Positions 36,975 through 46,159 of a stretch of DNA of 64,000 nt are shown piece by piece. Position 1 is the stretch's first letter. Every line of letters begins with the position of its first letter. This DNA is from Paludibacteraceae bacterium. Its GTDB lineage: Bacteria > Bacteroidota > Bacteroidia > Bacteroidales > Paludibacteraceae. The DNA is taken from contig JAFZLC010000058.1 of assembly GCA_017551675.1 (NCBI GenBank), positions 62,001 through 126,000 on the forward strand, read 5' to 3'. The notes under the pieces are model-generated. The model was not told the origin of the DNA. It worked only from the letters and a program-made list of their open reading frames with translations, and did no database searches. The translations under genes and the position numbers were made by a program.

Positions 36975-37666
36975 TTCTTTTTTATCTTTTCAAATTCTTG
37001 ACGCGAATTCTTTGTCTTCTTTTCTATCTCTTTGACTCTTTGCTGGGAATAGAATTCCAAGGTGACACGTCTATTTTGTTCGTGTTCGGGTTCGGTCTCC
37101 GCATTGGGTATCTTAGGTTCTGTTTCACCGCAACCAATTGCTATGATCTTTTCTGGATCCACACCACGTTCGATGAGTAATGTACGGGTATAATTGGCTC
37201 TACTTTCTGATAATTTTAGGTTATAGCCATCGTTGCCCCGACTATCCGTGTGTCCCACCACAAGAAACGTATCATTGGGATATTTAGAGACAAATTCAGC
37301 CATCTCGTCAAATTGAGACCAGCTTTCACGTGGAATCTGTCCAAAAGTGAACGGATAAAAATCCCACTCGAACTTTGCAGCAGTAGAATCTACATTCATC
37401 GTCTGTTCTTGCGCAACAGCCTCCTGAAAAGCAGTGATGGCAGACAAGCCTGCAGCCACACCTGCGATTTTCAAAATATTTCCCTTTTTCTTCTTGATGG
37501 ATAGTTGTTCCTCTATGTACTGACGCTCTCGCTCACAGGTCGGACACGTACCCATACATTCACCCGTATGAGTACATTCACAAGGTACGTACTGAATATT
37601 GTTCAGATCAGCAATCTGTTTTCTGATGGCTTTTAGCGCTTCACATTTTTGCTTACCGAAGTTCAT
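36959..37666 (-). CDS. OmpA-family protein with Cys-rich N-terminal module (array copy 3)
   Basis: A 235-residue protein in three parts. Residues 1-58 are a basic, Cys-rich module (CECTHTGECMGTCPTCERE; spacing C-x-C-x5-C-x3-C-x2-C) likely to bind a metal. A hydrophobic segment follows (about 64-87, ending AFQEAVAQ). The C-terminal OmpA domain has GHTDSRGNDGYNLKLSESRA and EHEQNRRVTLEFYS. The module precedes the hydrophobic segment, so it would face the cytoplasm if the segment is an uncleaved anchor. First gene of its run, preceded by a promoter region repeated at 40,120. Confidence 0.88.
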   Translation of the reverse strand: MNFGKQKCEALKAIRKQIADLNNIQYVPCECTHTGECMGTCPTCERERQYIEEQLSIKKKKGNILKIAGVAAGLSAITAFQEAVAQEQTMNVDSTAAKFEWDFYPFTFGQIPRESWSQFDEMAEFVSKYPNDTFLVVGHTDSRGNDGYNLKLSESRANYTRTLLIERGVDPEKIIAIGCGETEPKIPNAETEPEHEQNRRVTLEFYSQQRVKEIEKKTKNSRQEFEKIKKKTKKK

Positions 37667-37681
37667 GTATAATCATTTATG

Positions 37682-37760
37682 AGGTTTAATAGAGACCTTT
37701 CAAAGGTAGCAAAAGCAGTTTGAAAAGTAGAATTTTTTTGATAGATTTTTGGCTCTTCCC
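37682..37760. repeat. Duplicated promoter region, copy 1
   Basis: About 80 bases upstream of OmpA copy 3 that match 40,120-40,200 upstream of copy 5 at most positions. Reading leftward, both contain TACCTTTG, a Bacteroidetes -7 element (37,708-37,701 here). Confidence 0.7.
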
Positions 37761-37801
37761 ATTTCTACTTGTTTGAATATTTTATGTATACTCAAAGTAA
37801 T

Positions 37802-37834
37802 ATTTTTTACGAATAGAGAAAAATACTATATTTG
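37802..37834 (+). promoter_or_regulatory. Promoter of the nucleotidyltransferase–HEPN pair
   Basis: TATATTTG at 37,827-37,834 preceded at about 20 bases by a TTTT/TTTA -33-like stretch; start codon at 37,873. Confidence 0.55.
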
Positions 37835-37872
37835 CCATAAAATATCTACAATACAAAAGAAAACTCCCAATT

Positions 37873-38196
37873 ATGGAAACACAAAGAGAGCACATATTAA
37901 AATCGATTCAATCACTGGGGATGAGAGTATTACCAAGTGATGCCAATCTTATTTTGTTTGGTTCTCAAGCGCGCAACGAGGCACATGAAGAGTCTGATTG
38001 GGATTTACTTATATTGATAAGTGATAATCAAACAAACCAAGATACTTTTAGTACATATGCCTACCCGTTTGTTGAATTAGGTTGGGAATTTGGAACATAC
38101 TTCAGTCCCAAGATATATACACGTACGGAATGGTCTAAACGAAAAGGTACTCCATTTTATAAAAATATCGAAAAAGAAGGAGTTGTATTATGCTAA
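37873..38196 (+). CDS. MNT-type nucleotidyltransferase domain protein
   Basis: A 107-residue minimal nucleotidyltransferase. The motif GSQARNEAHEESDWDLL contains G-S-x-A-R and the D-x-D metal pair (D-W-D). In MNT-HEPN toxin-antitoxin pairs this protein AMPylates and neutralises the HEPN partner. Its last codons overlap the HEPN start by seven bases, showing translational coupling. It lies in opposite orientation to the OmpA genes that flank it. A 33-base stretch of this gene (38,045-38,077) recurs in the spacers of the OmpA array. Confidence 0.85.
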   Translation: METQREHILKSIQSLGMRVLPSDANLILFGSQARNEAHEESDWDLLILISDNQTNQDTFSTYAYPFVELGWEFGTYFSPKIYTRTEWSKRKGTPFYKNIEKEGVVLC

Positions 38197-38591
38197 CAAA
38201 TGAAGAAAAAAAAGTTTTGATTGCTAATAAAATCAGACGTTCACATGAAACGTGGAATGAAGCACAAGGTATAATAGAAGGTAAATTTTGGTATGCAGCT
38301 GCCAATAGAATGTATTATGCTTGCTATTATATGGTTTCTGCACTTCTCTTAAAAAATGGAATAGAAGCACACACTCATGGAGGTATAATTGGGTTGTTTG
38401 GACTAAATTTTGTAAAAACTAACATTGTATCTTCTGAACTTGGTAAGTTTTACAGCCAACTTTTTGAACTAAGACAAACTGGAGATTACGATGATTGGAA
38501 AATTGTCACAGAAACTGAAGTGTTGACACTTGCTCCAAAAGTCGAATTATTTCTTGATACAATAGAAAAAATTATTAACGAGAATAGTTAA
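38190..38591 (+). CDS. HEPN-domain protein
   Basis: A 133-residue helical protein typical of the HEPN family: FWYAAANRMYYACYYMVSALLL, then HTHGGIIGLFGLNFVKT and LFELRQTGDYDDW. It is the usual partner of MNT nucleotidyltransferases. The R-x4/6-H motif of RNase-active HEPN toxins is not visible in the expected C-terminal helix, so a toxic RNase role is uncertain. It may instead bind nucleotides or be a decayed toxin. Coupled to the preceding gene. Confidence 0.82.
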   Translation: MLTNEEKKVLIANKIRRSHETWNEAQGIIEGKFWYAAANRMYYACYYMVSALLLKNGIEAHTHGGIIGLFGLNFVKTNIVSSELGKFYSQLFELRQTGDYDDWKIVTETEVLTLAPKVELFLDTIEKIINENS

Positions 38592-38623
38592 TAACTATTT
38601 TAAACACAATCTCTTAATTCTGC

Positions 38624-39301
38624 TTATCTTTTTGCCTTTGTCTTTGTCTTCTTTTCTATCTCTTCGACTCTTTGCGGAGAATATAATTCCAAGGTAACTC
38701 GTCTGTTTTGTTCGTGTTCGGGTTCAGTTTCAGCATTGGGTATCTTAGGTTCTGCTTCCCCACAACCAATTGATATGATTTTCTCAGGATCCACACCACG
38801 TTCGATTAGGATTTGACGGGTATATCTAGCTCTGGATGACGAAAGTCTGAGATTGTATTCCTCACTTCCTCGACTATCTGTATGTCCTACCACAAGAAAC
38901 GTATCATTCGGAAATTTAGAGATGAATTCAGCCATTTCATCAAATGGAGTCCAATATGCAGGATCAAGATTTCCATTAAAAGCAAACCCATAATAATTCC
39001 ACTCGAATTTCGTAGTGGTAGAATCAGCATTTGTTGCTTGTTCTTGCGCAACAGCCTCCTGAAAGGCGGTGATGGCAGACAAGCTCGCAGCAACACCCAT
39101 AACCTTCAAAACATTTCCTTTCCTCTTCTTGATGGACAGCTGTTCTTCTATGTATTGGCGCTCTCGCTCACACGTCGGACACGTACCCATACATTCACCC
39201 GTATGAGTGCATTCACAAGGCACATACTGAATATTGTTCAGATCAGCAATCTGTTTTCTGATGGCCTTAAGCGCTTCACATTTTTTCTTTCCGAGATTCA
39301 T
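38624..39301 (-). CDS. OmpA-family protein with Cys-rich N-terminal module (array copy 4)
   Basis: A 225-residue paralogue of copies 3 and 5, with almost identical first 90 residues (same five-Cys module and hydrophobic segment). The linker is diverged (NGNLDPAYWTPFDEMAEFI) and the OmpA domain complete (GHTDSRGSEEYNLRLSSSRA, EHEQNRRVTLELYS). It ends in a basic tail (KTKAKR). It starts 36 bases after the stop of copy 5 and has no promoter of its own. Confidence 0.88.
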   Translation of the reverse strand: MNLGKKKCEALKAIRKQIADLNNIQYVPCECTHTGECMGTCPTCERERQYIEEQLSIKKRKGNVLKVMGVAASLSAITAFQEAVAQEQATNADSTTTKFEWNYYGFAFNGNLDPAYWTPFDEMAEFISKFPNDTFLVVGHTDSRGSEEYNLRLSSSRARYTRQILIERGVDPEKIISIGCGEAEPKIPNAETEPEHEQNRRVTLELYSPQRVEEIEKKTKTKAKR

Positions 39302-39336
39302 GAATGTTGTATTGAGGGTTATTATGTATCAGCTTC

Positions 39337-40044
39337 TCATTTCTTTTTTGTCTTCTTTTTTATCTCCTTGACTCTTTGAGGAGAATAAATTTCCAAGGTG
39401 ACCCGTCTGTTTTGTTCGTGTTCTAATTCGGTTTTAGCATTGGGTATCTTAGGTTCTGCTTCCCCACAACCAATGGATTTGACTCTTTCTGGATCTATGC
39501 CACGTTCAACAAGCATTTGACGAAGAAATTTAGCTCTTGCTGTCGAAACTTTTAGATTGTATTCCTTAACCCATTTTGTCGAAACGTTTAGATTGTATTC
39601 CTCACTTCCTCGACTATCTGTATGTCCCACCACAAGAAAAGTATCATTCGGAAATTTAGAGATGAATTCAGCCATTTCATCCCATTGAGCCAAATGATCA
39701 GGAGTCACACACGCACCAAATAGTTCAGGCATGTAATAATTCCACTCGAACTTCACCAAAGTAGAATCTGCATTTGTTGTTTGCTCTTGTGCGACAGCCT
39801 CCTGAAAGGCGGTAATGGCAGACAAGCCAGCAGCAACACCCATTACTTTCAAAACATTTCCTTTTTTCTTCTTGATGGATAGCTGTTCTTCTATGTATTG
39901 GCGCTCCCGCTCACAAGTCGGACAAGTACCCATACACTCACCCGTATGAGTACATTCACAAGGCACGTACTGAATATTGTTCAGATCAGCAATCTGTTTT
40001 CTGATGGCCTTAAGTGCTTCACATTTTTTCTTTCCGAGATTCAT
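39337..40044 (-). CDS. OmpA-family protein with Cys-rich N-terminal module (array copy 5)
   Basis: A 235-residue paralogue with the same Cys-rich module and hydrophobic segment. Its OmpA domain carries a 12-residue in-frame duplication: EEYNLNVSTKWV is followed by KEYNLKVSTARA, matching a 36-base direct repeat in the DNA at 39,542-39,613. The insertion falls in the peptidoglycan-binding loop region. GHTDSRGS and the later EHEQNRRVTLEIYS are intact. First gene of the two-gene run; its promoter region is shared with copy 3. Confidence 0.88.
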   Translation of the reverse strand: MNLGKKKCEALKAIRKQIADLNNIQYVPCECTHTGECMGTCPTCERERQYIEEQLSIKKKKGNVLKVMGVAAGLSAITAFQEAVAQEQTTNADSTLVKFEWNYYMPELFGACVTPDHLAQWDEMAEFISKFPNDTFLVVGHTDSRGSEEYNLNVSTKWVKEYNLKVSTARAKFLRQMLVERGIDPERVKSIGCGEAEPKIPNAKTELEHEQNRRVTLEIYSPQRVKEIKKKTKKK

Positions 40045-40119
40045 GAATAATCATTTATTGGGTTCTATAATTTCTTTTTCTCCATGATTGACAGGACTGG
40101 GAGTCAATTATGAAATGTC

Positions 40120-40200
40120 ATTCTAAGAAAGAGACTTTTCAAAGGTAGAAAAAAAAGTTGAAAAGTGGAATATTTATGATAGATTTTTGCTCTTTTTTAC
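40120..40200. repeat. Duplicated promoter region, copy 2
   Basis: Counterpart of 37,682-37,760. Reading leftward it contains TACCTTTG at 40,148-40,141. The rest of the gap to 40,330 contains a short C-run/G-run hairpin (about 40,245-40,262) and nothing gene-like. Confidence 0.7.
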
Positions 40201-40332
40201 ATGGAAATATTATCTGATTTTCCTTGCATAGTTGAAAATTTAAGAGCCCCCCAAAAAGGGGGTATCATGTATGTCTCGTGCACACGTTAGGGTTTTCTAT
40301 CGCTCACCATCAATGAATGATAAGGTTAGAAT

Positions 40333-40373
40333 CAAAAAAAAGTGGTGTACCAAAATGAATTTTGATACACCAC
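40333..40373 (-). terminator. Terminator of the alpha-2-macroglobulin gene
   Basis: GTGGTGTA pairs with TACACCAC, extended by an AT-rich stem around a tiny loop, and followed on the minus strand by eight T. Confidence 0.88.
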
Positions 40374-40392
40374 CATGATGGAATTTAACCTG

Positions 40393-43300
40393 TTATTTTA
40401 CGACACACTGGTAACTTGGAGAGCAGCCGTAAACTTTATTGTCATACATATCTTCAGCAACAACAGAAGGAACATAATATGTACCTGCGTATGTAGCGGA
40501 GACGGTCATTACAATTCTTGCTGTCTGACCCTTACCAAAGTAGTTGATGTATGATAAAACACGATCATCACGAATGTCTTGATAACTAATGTTAGAAGAG
40601 TTATCTGTTGAAAGTGTTTCGAATCCTGAAGGAAGGATATGCGTGATGGCAATGTTAGAAAGGTTTCTACCTGTATTGTTAGTAATTGTAACAAAGACAT
40701 TGAACGTAGATCCCTGTTCTACATCACCCTCAATAGGAGTAACACTGACAGACAAACCGTTGGTCGTTTGTTGGATAGGCTCCTGTACTGCAAGTCCCTC
40801 GCAAGTGGTTGTCAAATAGATGGTTCCTTTCGATTTGTTTTGAACTTCAGTCTTAACCGAAGACTTGTCTTGGGCAACCAATGCAGACCAACACTTATTA
40901 CCGGTAGTTAAATTGGCGAACTCACTGTCATTCACTTTCACTTGGAATTTCATTTCATCCGCAGCACTGTTATACTTGTAGTATGTATACATGCTTTGTA
41001 ATGCCATGGCAGTACGGAATGTTGACATGTAACTTGAAGATGTCAGTTCCTTTCTGATATCTTCCGCCGTGTTGGCAACATTAGGATCTTTGGTTAATGT
41101 TTCGGCAATTAACTGAGAACCTGTTGAATAGGTATACCAATAATTATTGGTGTTGGTTGTCTTTTGAATGATTTGTTTTGCCGTTGATATTTGACCAATC
41201 AAGGCATAGCTGGCAGCGAGCAAATACATGTCGTTTTCAGACAATTTATTTGATGCTTCCTTCATTCTGTTCATGGTTCCACGTTCAGGAGAATTGACGC
41301 TTGCCAATACATAAAGGGCGAATGCCGCATCACTAGTCTTTCCGTAATAATCGTATCTGTTAGAGTTGCTATCGAATTTCCAAAGTTTCACTTGTGAAGT
41401 GAGGTACTTGGTCAAATCCTTTTTCAGTTTATCATTGACGAGATAACCCTTCTCAGACGCTTTGTTCAAGAATTGGAGTACATAAGCAGTAACCCAGAAG
41501 TTGTCATCAGAGCTACCTGGCCAGTAAGCCATACCACCATTGCTTGTTTGGTATTTAGGTAGTCTGTTAATGACAGCCTTCACATTGGTTTGCAAATCCA
41601 TCTTTTGCTTAGCGGTAAGTTGAGCGAAGTCGTCCATGTAGAGTTGAGCCAATCCTTGAGAAGAGATTTGTTCTGCGCAACCATGAGGATATTGGATCAA
41701 ACCAGAGACACGTTCAGTCATGTTCAATGGCTTGATAGAGGATATCTCCATGTGGATTTTTTGTTGTTCGCTACCCACTGCGTTTATTGTCTTATCAAAG
41801 CTCTTTCCTCCTTCTATAGGGAATGATTCCGTTTTGGTTACGTGTTGACTGACGGTACGGATGTCAATGTCTGTAACGTAAGAAGATTTGTCGTTAGAAG
41901 AGTTACACTCAAGACTAATTCTACCTTTTCCACCTTTATTGCCAGCCTTTACTCTGAATAGGATGGTTTGGTCGCATGGCTCGGTGAATTCAATGGTCTT
42001 TTTATTGCTTCCGACAATAGCTAAATTGCCAGAGCATGAGAGTGTGGTTGATACCGTCTTAACGCTCTTGTCTGTCGCGAAGACAGTTGCTGCAACGGTC
42101 ATCTCATCATTCACACCGATTTGACGAGGCATGGTACCGATTACCATCAACGGTTTGCGTACGAACGTTGATTTCTCAGCTGAACCGTAAGCGGATCCGT
42201 TGGTTGCTACCACCATGACACGTACCCTACCCGTATAGTTTGGTATGCTAATCTTATGAGTGTTTTTATCACCCTTTCCTACCAAGAATGGACCTTTGAA
42301 ATAGACCATAGGTTTGAAACGGTTGATAACTGATTTTTTATCGCTATCAATTTCTCCATCACCACCTACGCTGAACATCTCATCGATTTTGCCGCCAAAG
42401 GCTCCACATACATGTCCGTATAAATCCCACATACGCATACCTAATGCCTCTCTGGCATTGAATGAAGGCCATGCGTTTGGTGTTTCGAAATGAGTTAGAT
42501 CCAACAAACCTTCATCTACAATAGCCAAGGTGTAGGCCATTTCACGACCATCTTTTTCCTTCACTTGAATAGTGTAGTCAGTCATTGGGCGCACCTCATC
42601 ATCTGCTTTGATTTCAGGTTTTAATTTGCTATCCTCTGAGGTGACAGTTATTGGACTAACACCGTACAAACGAATTGGCACATCGTTCTCTTGATGTTTG
42701 TATGGCTGAACAAGAGTAGCGCAGATGTATACGTTTGGCATCATCTCTTCTGTGATATCAAATTGAACAGAAGTTTCGCCTTTCGCACATTTCACGAATT
42801 TCATATCAACAATTCCGGCACTGTTGCAGACCGTTAAAATGGCACGGCTGTTTTCTGTGGAAGGAATAGTGATGTTTGCTTTCTCTCCTGGATGATATTC
42901 TGTCTTGTCGGTAGATAAAGACAATGTGACGGAATTCTCACGTTCGTCTTTACTACGAGGGGATGACAATGTAGGCCAATCAAAATAGGATTTGATGCTT
43001 GCTGAGTGTTTTTGCTCTTTGTCTTTAACGGTGATGATGTATGTACCCCATTTCTCATCACTAAAGTTCAAATCGAAAGAAGCTTCACCTTTTTCATTTG
43101 TTCTCAAATCTCTGGTTTCCACCAATTCATTATTTGAGGATGATGAGTATTCTGCATAATCATCGTAGCTGCTATACCACCACCACCAATATTTAGCCTT
43201 TCTAATTGTTACACCAAGGTTGGCATTTGCCACTGGTTTTCCATCAGCTGTTACAAGCACTACATTGTATTTGTGATTTGAACCTGTTTCCAGATAACCG

Positions 43301-45864
43301 TTCTTACCCAGTGTTGGCTTTTTAATACCAACGTAGCGGTTGTATGGAGAGTATTCCACTGAACGAGTGTCTGTACTGAATTCACCACTTGTTTCATAGA
43401 CTAAAGTGGTTAGTGTACAACCTAATTTTCCAGCTGCATAGTTACCAAAGGATAGTTCGAAATTAACATTAGCGTCTCCTTCTGAATCAACATTTCCTTT
43501 TGCTATGGTTTCTTCTCTGCTTGAGAAGCTCTTATTGATCTTATCATCGAAGATATAATCAGGATAGTTAGGTATCTCGGTCTTGATTGGATAGAATTTA
43601 CCTGTTATCTTGTATTCCAATCCATTTGTCTTGCTACCCGTCATCCATTCTGTATGCAGTTTATGGTATTGAGAACCATAATTCAGGTGGTCAGGAAGTT
43701 TCAAATCAATCTTTAAACGATTAGGTTTGATGGTCTCCACACGCAGATATTTGCTGAATGATTGTCCTCCCACTTGAATATTGGCCAACCAGCTACCTGT
43801 TGGTACGGAAGGATCAGTTGGGATGGAGAAGGTGTACAATCCATGTTGACCTTTGTTTTTCGTCATCTTCTTGTAGAGTTGTCCCAATGGAGTGCTCAAC
43901 TCCATTACGACAGGATGGTCTTCTGGCAATGTGTTTCCTTTATCATTTACCATGAACGACAAGAAAATGGTGTCGCCTGGACGCCATACGCCTCTTTCAC
44001 CGTAGATATAGCCTTTCAGACCTTTTTGGATATTTGTACCAGATACATCGAATGTACTTGTGGAGAGCTCTTCTCCTCTATTCACTCTCATGCATGAGTA
44101 ATCGTTGTCTTTAGAAGCTATGATATAGAAAGGAGCACCTTCTTTTCCGTCAAATACGAATTCTACTTTACCATCGGAATTGGTGGTTCCCTTTGCAATC
44201 ATGTGTGATTGTTTGTTATACAATTCGACGGTCACATCAGGATAACCATCAGCAGTGAGCAGATTGTTGGCGATGACGGTCATCTTGTTTTGGATTGGAG
44301 AGTAAGCTACCAAACCAATGTTTGTGGACAACACATTCTTGCTGGCTGTCTTTCTGGAATTTGTATAATACCAGCTCTTGTCTGGATCATCATCCTCATC
44401 CTCATAATAATAATCGTAGTCATCGTAATAATAGTAGCTATAGTAGGTGGAGTTGTCGTCAAATTCATTGTTCAATGAACGTAATACCCTCTCATCTTCC
44501 TTCGCAATAGCATTTTTATCAATCGTATAGGTGGAATCTGTGTTCCATGCAGACAAGCGTTGTTCCATAGACAATTCTACACGATAGATTGAACCTGGAT
44601 CCATCTTTACCAGTTTACTGATATCGATAGAATAGTTATGCCATTGTGTAAGATCATTTGAATCATCCATATAGAATGTGGTGACTGCTACAGGACGTCC
44701 TACGAAACGTAGGTTCTGGCATCCATTAAGGTTGGAATTAACGATAAACTGACCAATGTTATGGCTGTATATCTTGTATACTTTTACCTTCACTCCTTTT
44801 AGGTAAACAGATCGGAAAGGAATTGTCACCTTGTCTTCTCTTGGAATGATGGTTCCGTTTCCGATGAATTCAACAGCAGGTTTAAGCGTTTTCAAAGAGA
44901 CCTCTTGTATATAATCAGATCCCAATGTTATGCCTTTCTTGCTTCGTATCAAACTGGAGAGACGAAGATTAACTTTGTTTTTGTTTTTTGTAGTTGGAAA
45001 TATCCTCAAACTATTGGCGGAAACCTCCACAGGACATGTCTTTTCATCCACATATACCAATCCGCTCATATTCTGTTTTGGATCAAGTATCTTGTTGAAT
45101 GTCACCTCTATGTATCGTGTGTCTTCGTTTACATAACGAATCTCCGTTACGATTAGATCTTTTGAATTAGGAATCTCAAGTGTCAGCAGACTCTCAGCGT
45201 CTAAGCCTTGTTTGGAGTCGCCAGGAGTTGATATTTTTAAATTTTGTGATTTATAGGTAGTTGGATCAAATGTTATACGTAACAATTTATCGAAGTTGCT
45301 CTCTTCGATCCACTCTATGTTTTTTGTGTTTTCTGAAGTGACGTCAAATGAGATATTTACAAGTGATTTGACTGTTTCTAATGTCTCCTCGTCAATCGTG
45401 TGGATTTCCACATCATAAATATATTGTTCGTCTTCAGTGATTTCAAAACTTCTCTTTGAAGCAGCCATCTTTAATGGATGTGTCTTGAATGAGAATGTGA
45501 AATCTTTAGCATCCTTGCCAAATAGTTTGCTCAATTTCGCTTCAACCGTATAGGTTGTGTTGCGACTCAACTCCTCTTCGGGTTTGAATACGATTGTGTA
45601 CGAATCCTCATACGAGAATTTACCTTTCACTGATGGCGATATGGACATGAAGTCATTCGCATCTTTTTTCATCTTTTCATCATCCAATTGACTGGATAGG
45701 ATGAGATACACGGTTGATTTACGCGATACATTGCCTGAAGTGAATCCTTCAACCAGTTCATTATATTCAGGCGAATCTAATGACGCATCCTCCTTCTTAG
45801 AGGAACATTGACATAATATTAATGCCAATAACGTCACATACATGAATAGAAAAATTCTTTTCAT
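40393..45864 (-). CDS. Alpha-2-macroglobulin family lipoprotein
   Basis: An 1823-residue periplasmic lipoprotein (lipobox LCQC near residue 20). An N-terminal region of Ig-like MG domains runs to about residue 1230, with the bait-region-like part near YGERGVWRPGDTIFLSF. The A2M domain follows, and the thioester motif C-A-E-Q lies in YPHGCAEQISSQG, followed by the alpha/alpha toroid that surrounds it. Such proteins trap periplasmic or host proteases. A Tyr/Asp-rich low-complexity tract lies near residues 465-500 and a Trp-rich stretch near 905. It is followed leftward by its terminator. Pairing with pbpC upstream is a conserved arrangement. Confidence 0.93.
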   Translation of the reverse strand: MKRIFLFMYVTLLALILCQCSSKKEDASLDSPEYNELVEGFTSGNVSRKSTVYLILSSQLDDEKMKKDANDFMSISPSVKGKFSYEDSYTIVFKPEEELSRNTTYTVEAKLSKLFGKDAKDFTFSFKTHPLKMAASKRSFEITEDEQYIYDVEIHTIDEETLETVKSLVNISFDVTSENTKNIEWIEESNFDKLLRITFDPTTYKSQNLKISTPGDSKQGLDAESLLTLEIPNSKDLIVTEIRYVNEDTRYIEVTFNKILDPKQNMSGLVYVDEKTCPVEVSANSLRIFPTTKNKNKVNLRLSSLIRSKKGITLGSDYIQEVSLKTLKPAVEFIGNGTIIPREDKVTIPFRSVYLKGVKVKVYKIYSHNIGQFIVNSNLNGCQNLRFVGRPVAVTTFYMDDSNDLTQWHNYSIDISKLVKMDPGSIYRVELSMEQRLSAWNTDSTYTIDKNAIAKEDERVLRSLNNEFDDNSTYYSYYYYDDYDYYYEDEDDDPDKSWYYTNSRKTASKNVLSTNIGLVAYSPIQNKMTVIANNLLTADGYPDVTVELYNKQSHMIAKGTTNSDGKVEFVFDGKEGAPFYIIASKDNDYSCMRVNRGEELSTSTFDVSGTNIQKGLKGYIYGERGVWRPGDTIFLSFMVNDKGNTLPEDHPVVMELSTPLGQLYKKMTKNKGQHGLYTFSIPTDPSVPTGSWLANIQVGGQSFSKYLRVETIKPNRLKIDLKLPDHLNYGSQYHKLHTEWMTGSKTNGLEYKITGKFYPIKTEIPNYPDYIFDDKINKSFSSREETIAKGNVDSEGDANVNFELSFGNYAAGKLGCTLTTLVYETSGEFSTDTRSVEYSPYNRYVGIKKPTLGKNGYLETGSNHKYNVVLVTADGKPVANANLGVTIRKAKYWWWWYSSYDDYAEYSSSSNNELVETRDLRTNEKGEASFDLNFSDEKWGTYIITVKDKEQKHSASIKSYFDWPTLSSPRSKDERENSVTLSLSTDKTEYHPGEKANITIPSTENSRAILTVCNSAGIVDMKFVKCAKGETSVQFDITEEMMPNVYICATLVQPYKHQENDVPIRLYGVSPITVTSEDSKLKPEIKADDEVRPMTDYTIQVKEKDGREMAYTLAIVDEGLLDLTHFETPNAWPSFNAREALGMRMWDLYGHVCGAFGGKIDEMFSVGGDGEIDSDKKSVINRFKPMVYFKGPFLVGKGDKNTHKISIPNYTGRVRVMVVATNGSAYGSAEKSTFVRKPLMVIGTMPRQIGVNDEMTVAATVFATDKSVKTVSTTLSCSGNLAIVGSNKKTIEFTEPCDQTILFRVKAGNKGGKGRISLECNSSNDKSSYVTDIDIRTVSQHVTKTESFPIEGGKSFDKTINAVGSEQQKIHMEISSIKPLNMTERVSGLIQYPHGCAEQISSQGLAQLYMDDFAQLTAKQKMDLQTNVKAVINRLPKYQTSNGGMAYWPGSSDDNFWVTAYVLQFLNKASEKGYLVNDKLKKDLTKYLTSQVKLWKFDSNSNRYDYYGKTSDAAFALYVLASVNSPERGTMNRMKEASNKLSENDMYLLAASYALIGQISTAKQIIQKTTNTNNYWYTYSTGSQLIAETLTKDPNVANTAEDIRKELTSSSYMSTFRTAMALQSMYTYYKYNSAADEMKFQVKVNDSEFANLTTGNKCWSALVAQDKSSVKTEVQNKSKGTIYLTTTCEGLAVQEPIQQTTNGLSVSVTPIEGDVEQGSTFNVFVTITNNTGRNLSNIAITHILPSGFETLSTDNSSNISYQDIRDDRVLSYINYFGKGQTARIVMTVSATYAGTYYVPSVVAEDMYDNKVYGCSPSYQCVVK

Positions 45865-45902
45865 AAATATAAAATTTTTTTAGTGTTGATCAATAGTTCT
45901 TG

Positions 45903-46036
45903 AGGTGAGTCCTATACTTTCGATATCTTGCTGATTGTCTGTCGGTCACGGTAGAGAGGATGTACACATCGTCTCTACAATAGAAAATCGAAAATAATTC
46001 AAAATATCCACGAAATGAATTTATATACTCACCTTA
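45903..46036. repeat. MITE-like inverted-repeat element, family 1, copy A
   Basis: Ends are imperfect inverted repeats of AGGTGAGTxCTATA. The interior has an imperfect palindrome (45,952-45,979) and a segment that matches copy B at 49,290. Reading leftward, TAAATTTG at 46,052-46,045, just outside it, may be the -7 element of the macroglobulin gene. Confidence 0.6.
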
Positions 46037-46159
46037 AATTTCTACAAATTTAAATATATGTTTCGAAAAAATAACTCGTTGGAGAAATTAAAAATCATAA
46101 AACATGAAATATTATTTTTGGGGGTGTTTTCTATCCTATTCATTTCTTGTGATTTCCCT

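Noticed and set aside
44209-44478. Plus-strand frame rich in Ile/Val at its end
   Set aside because: Antisense of the Tyr/Asp-rich tract of the macroglobulin; the composition is a by-product of that repeat.
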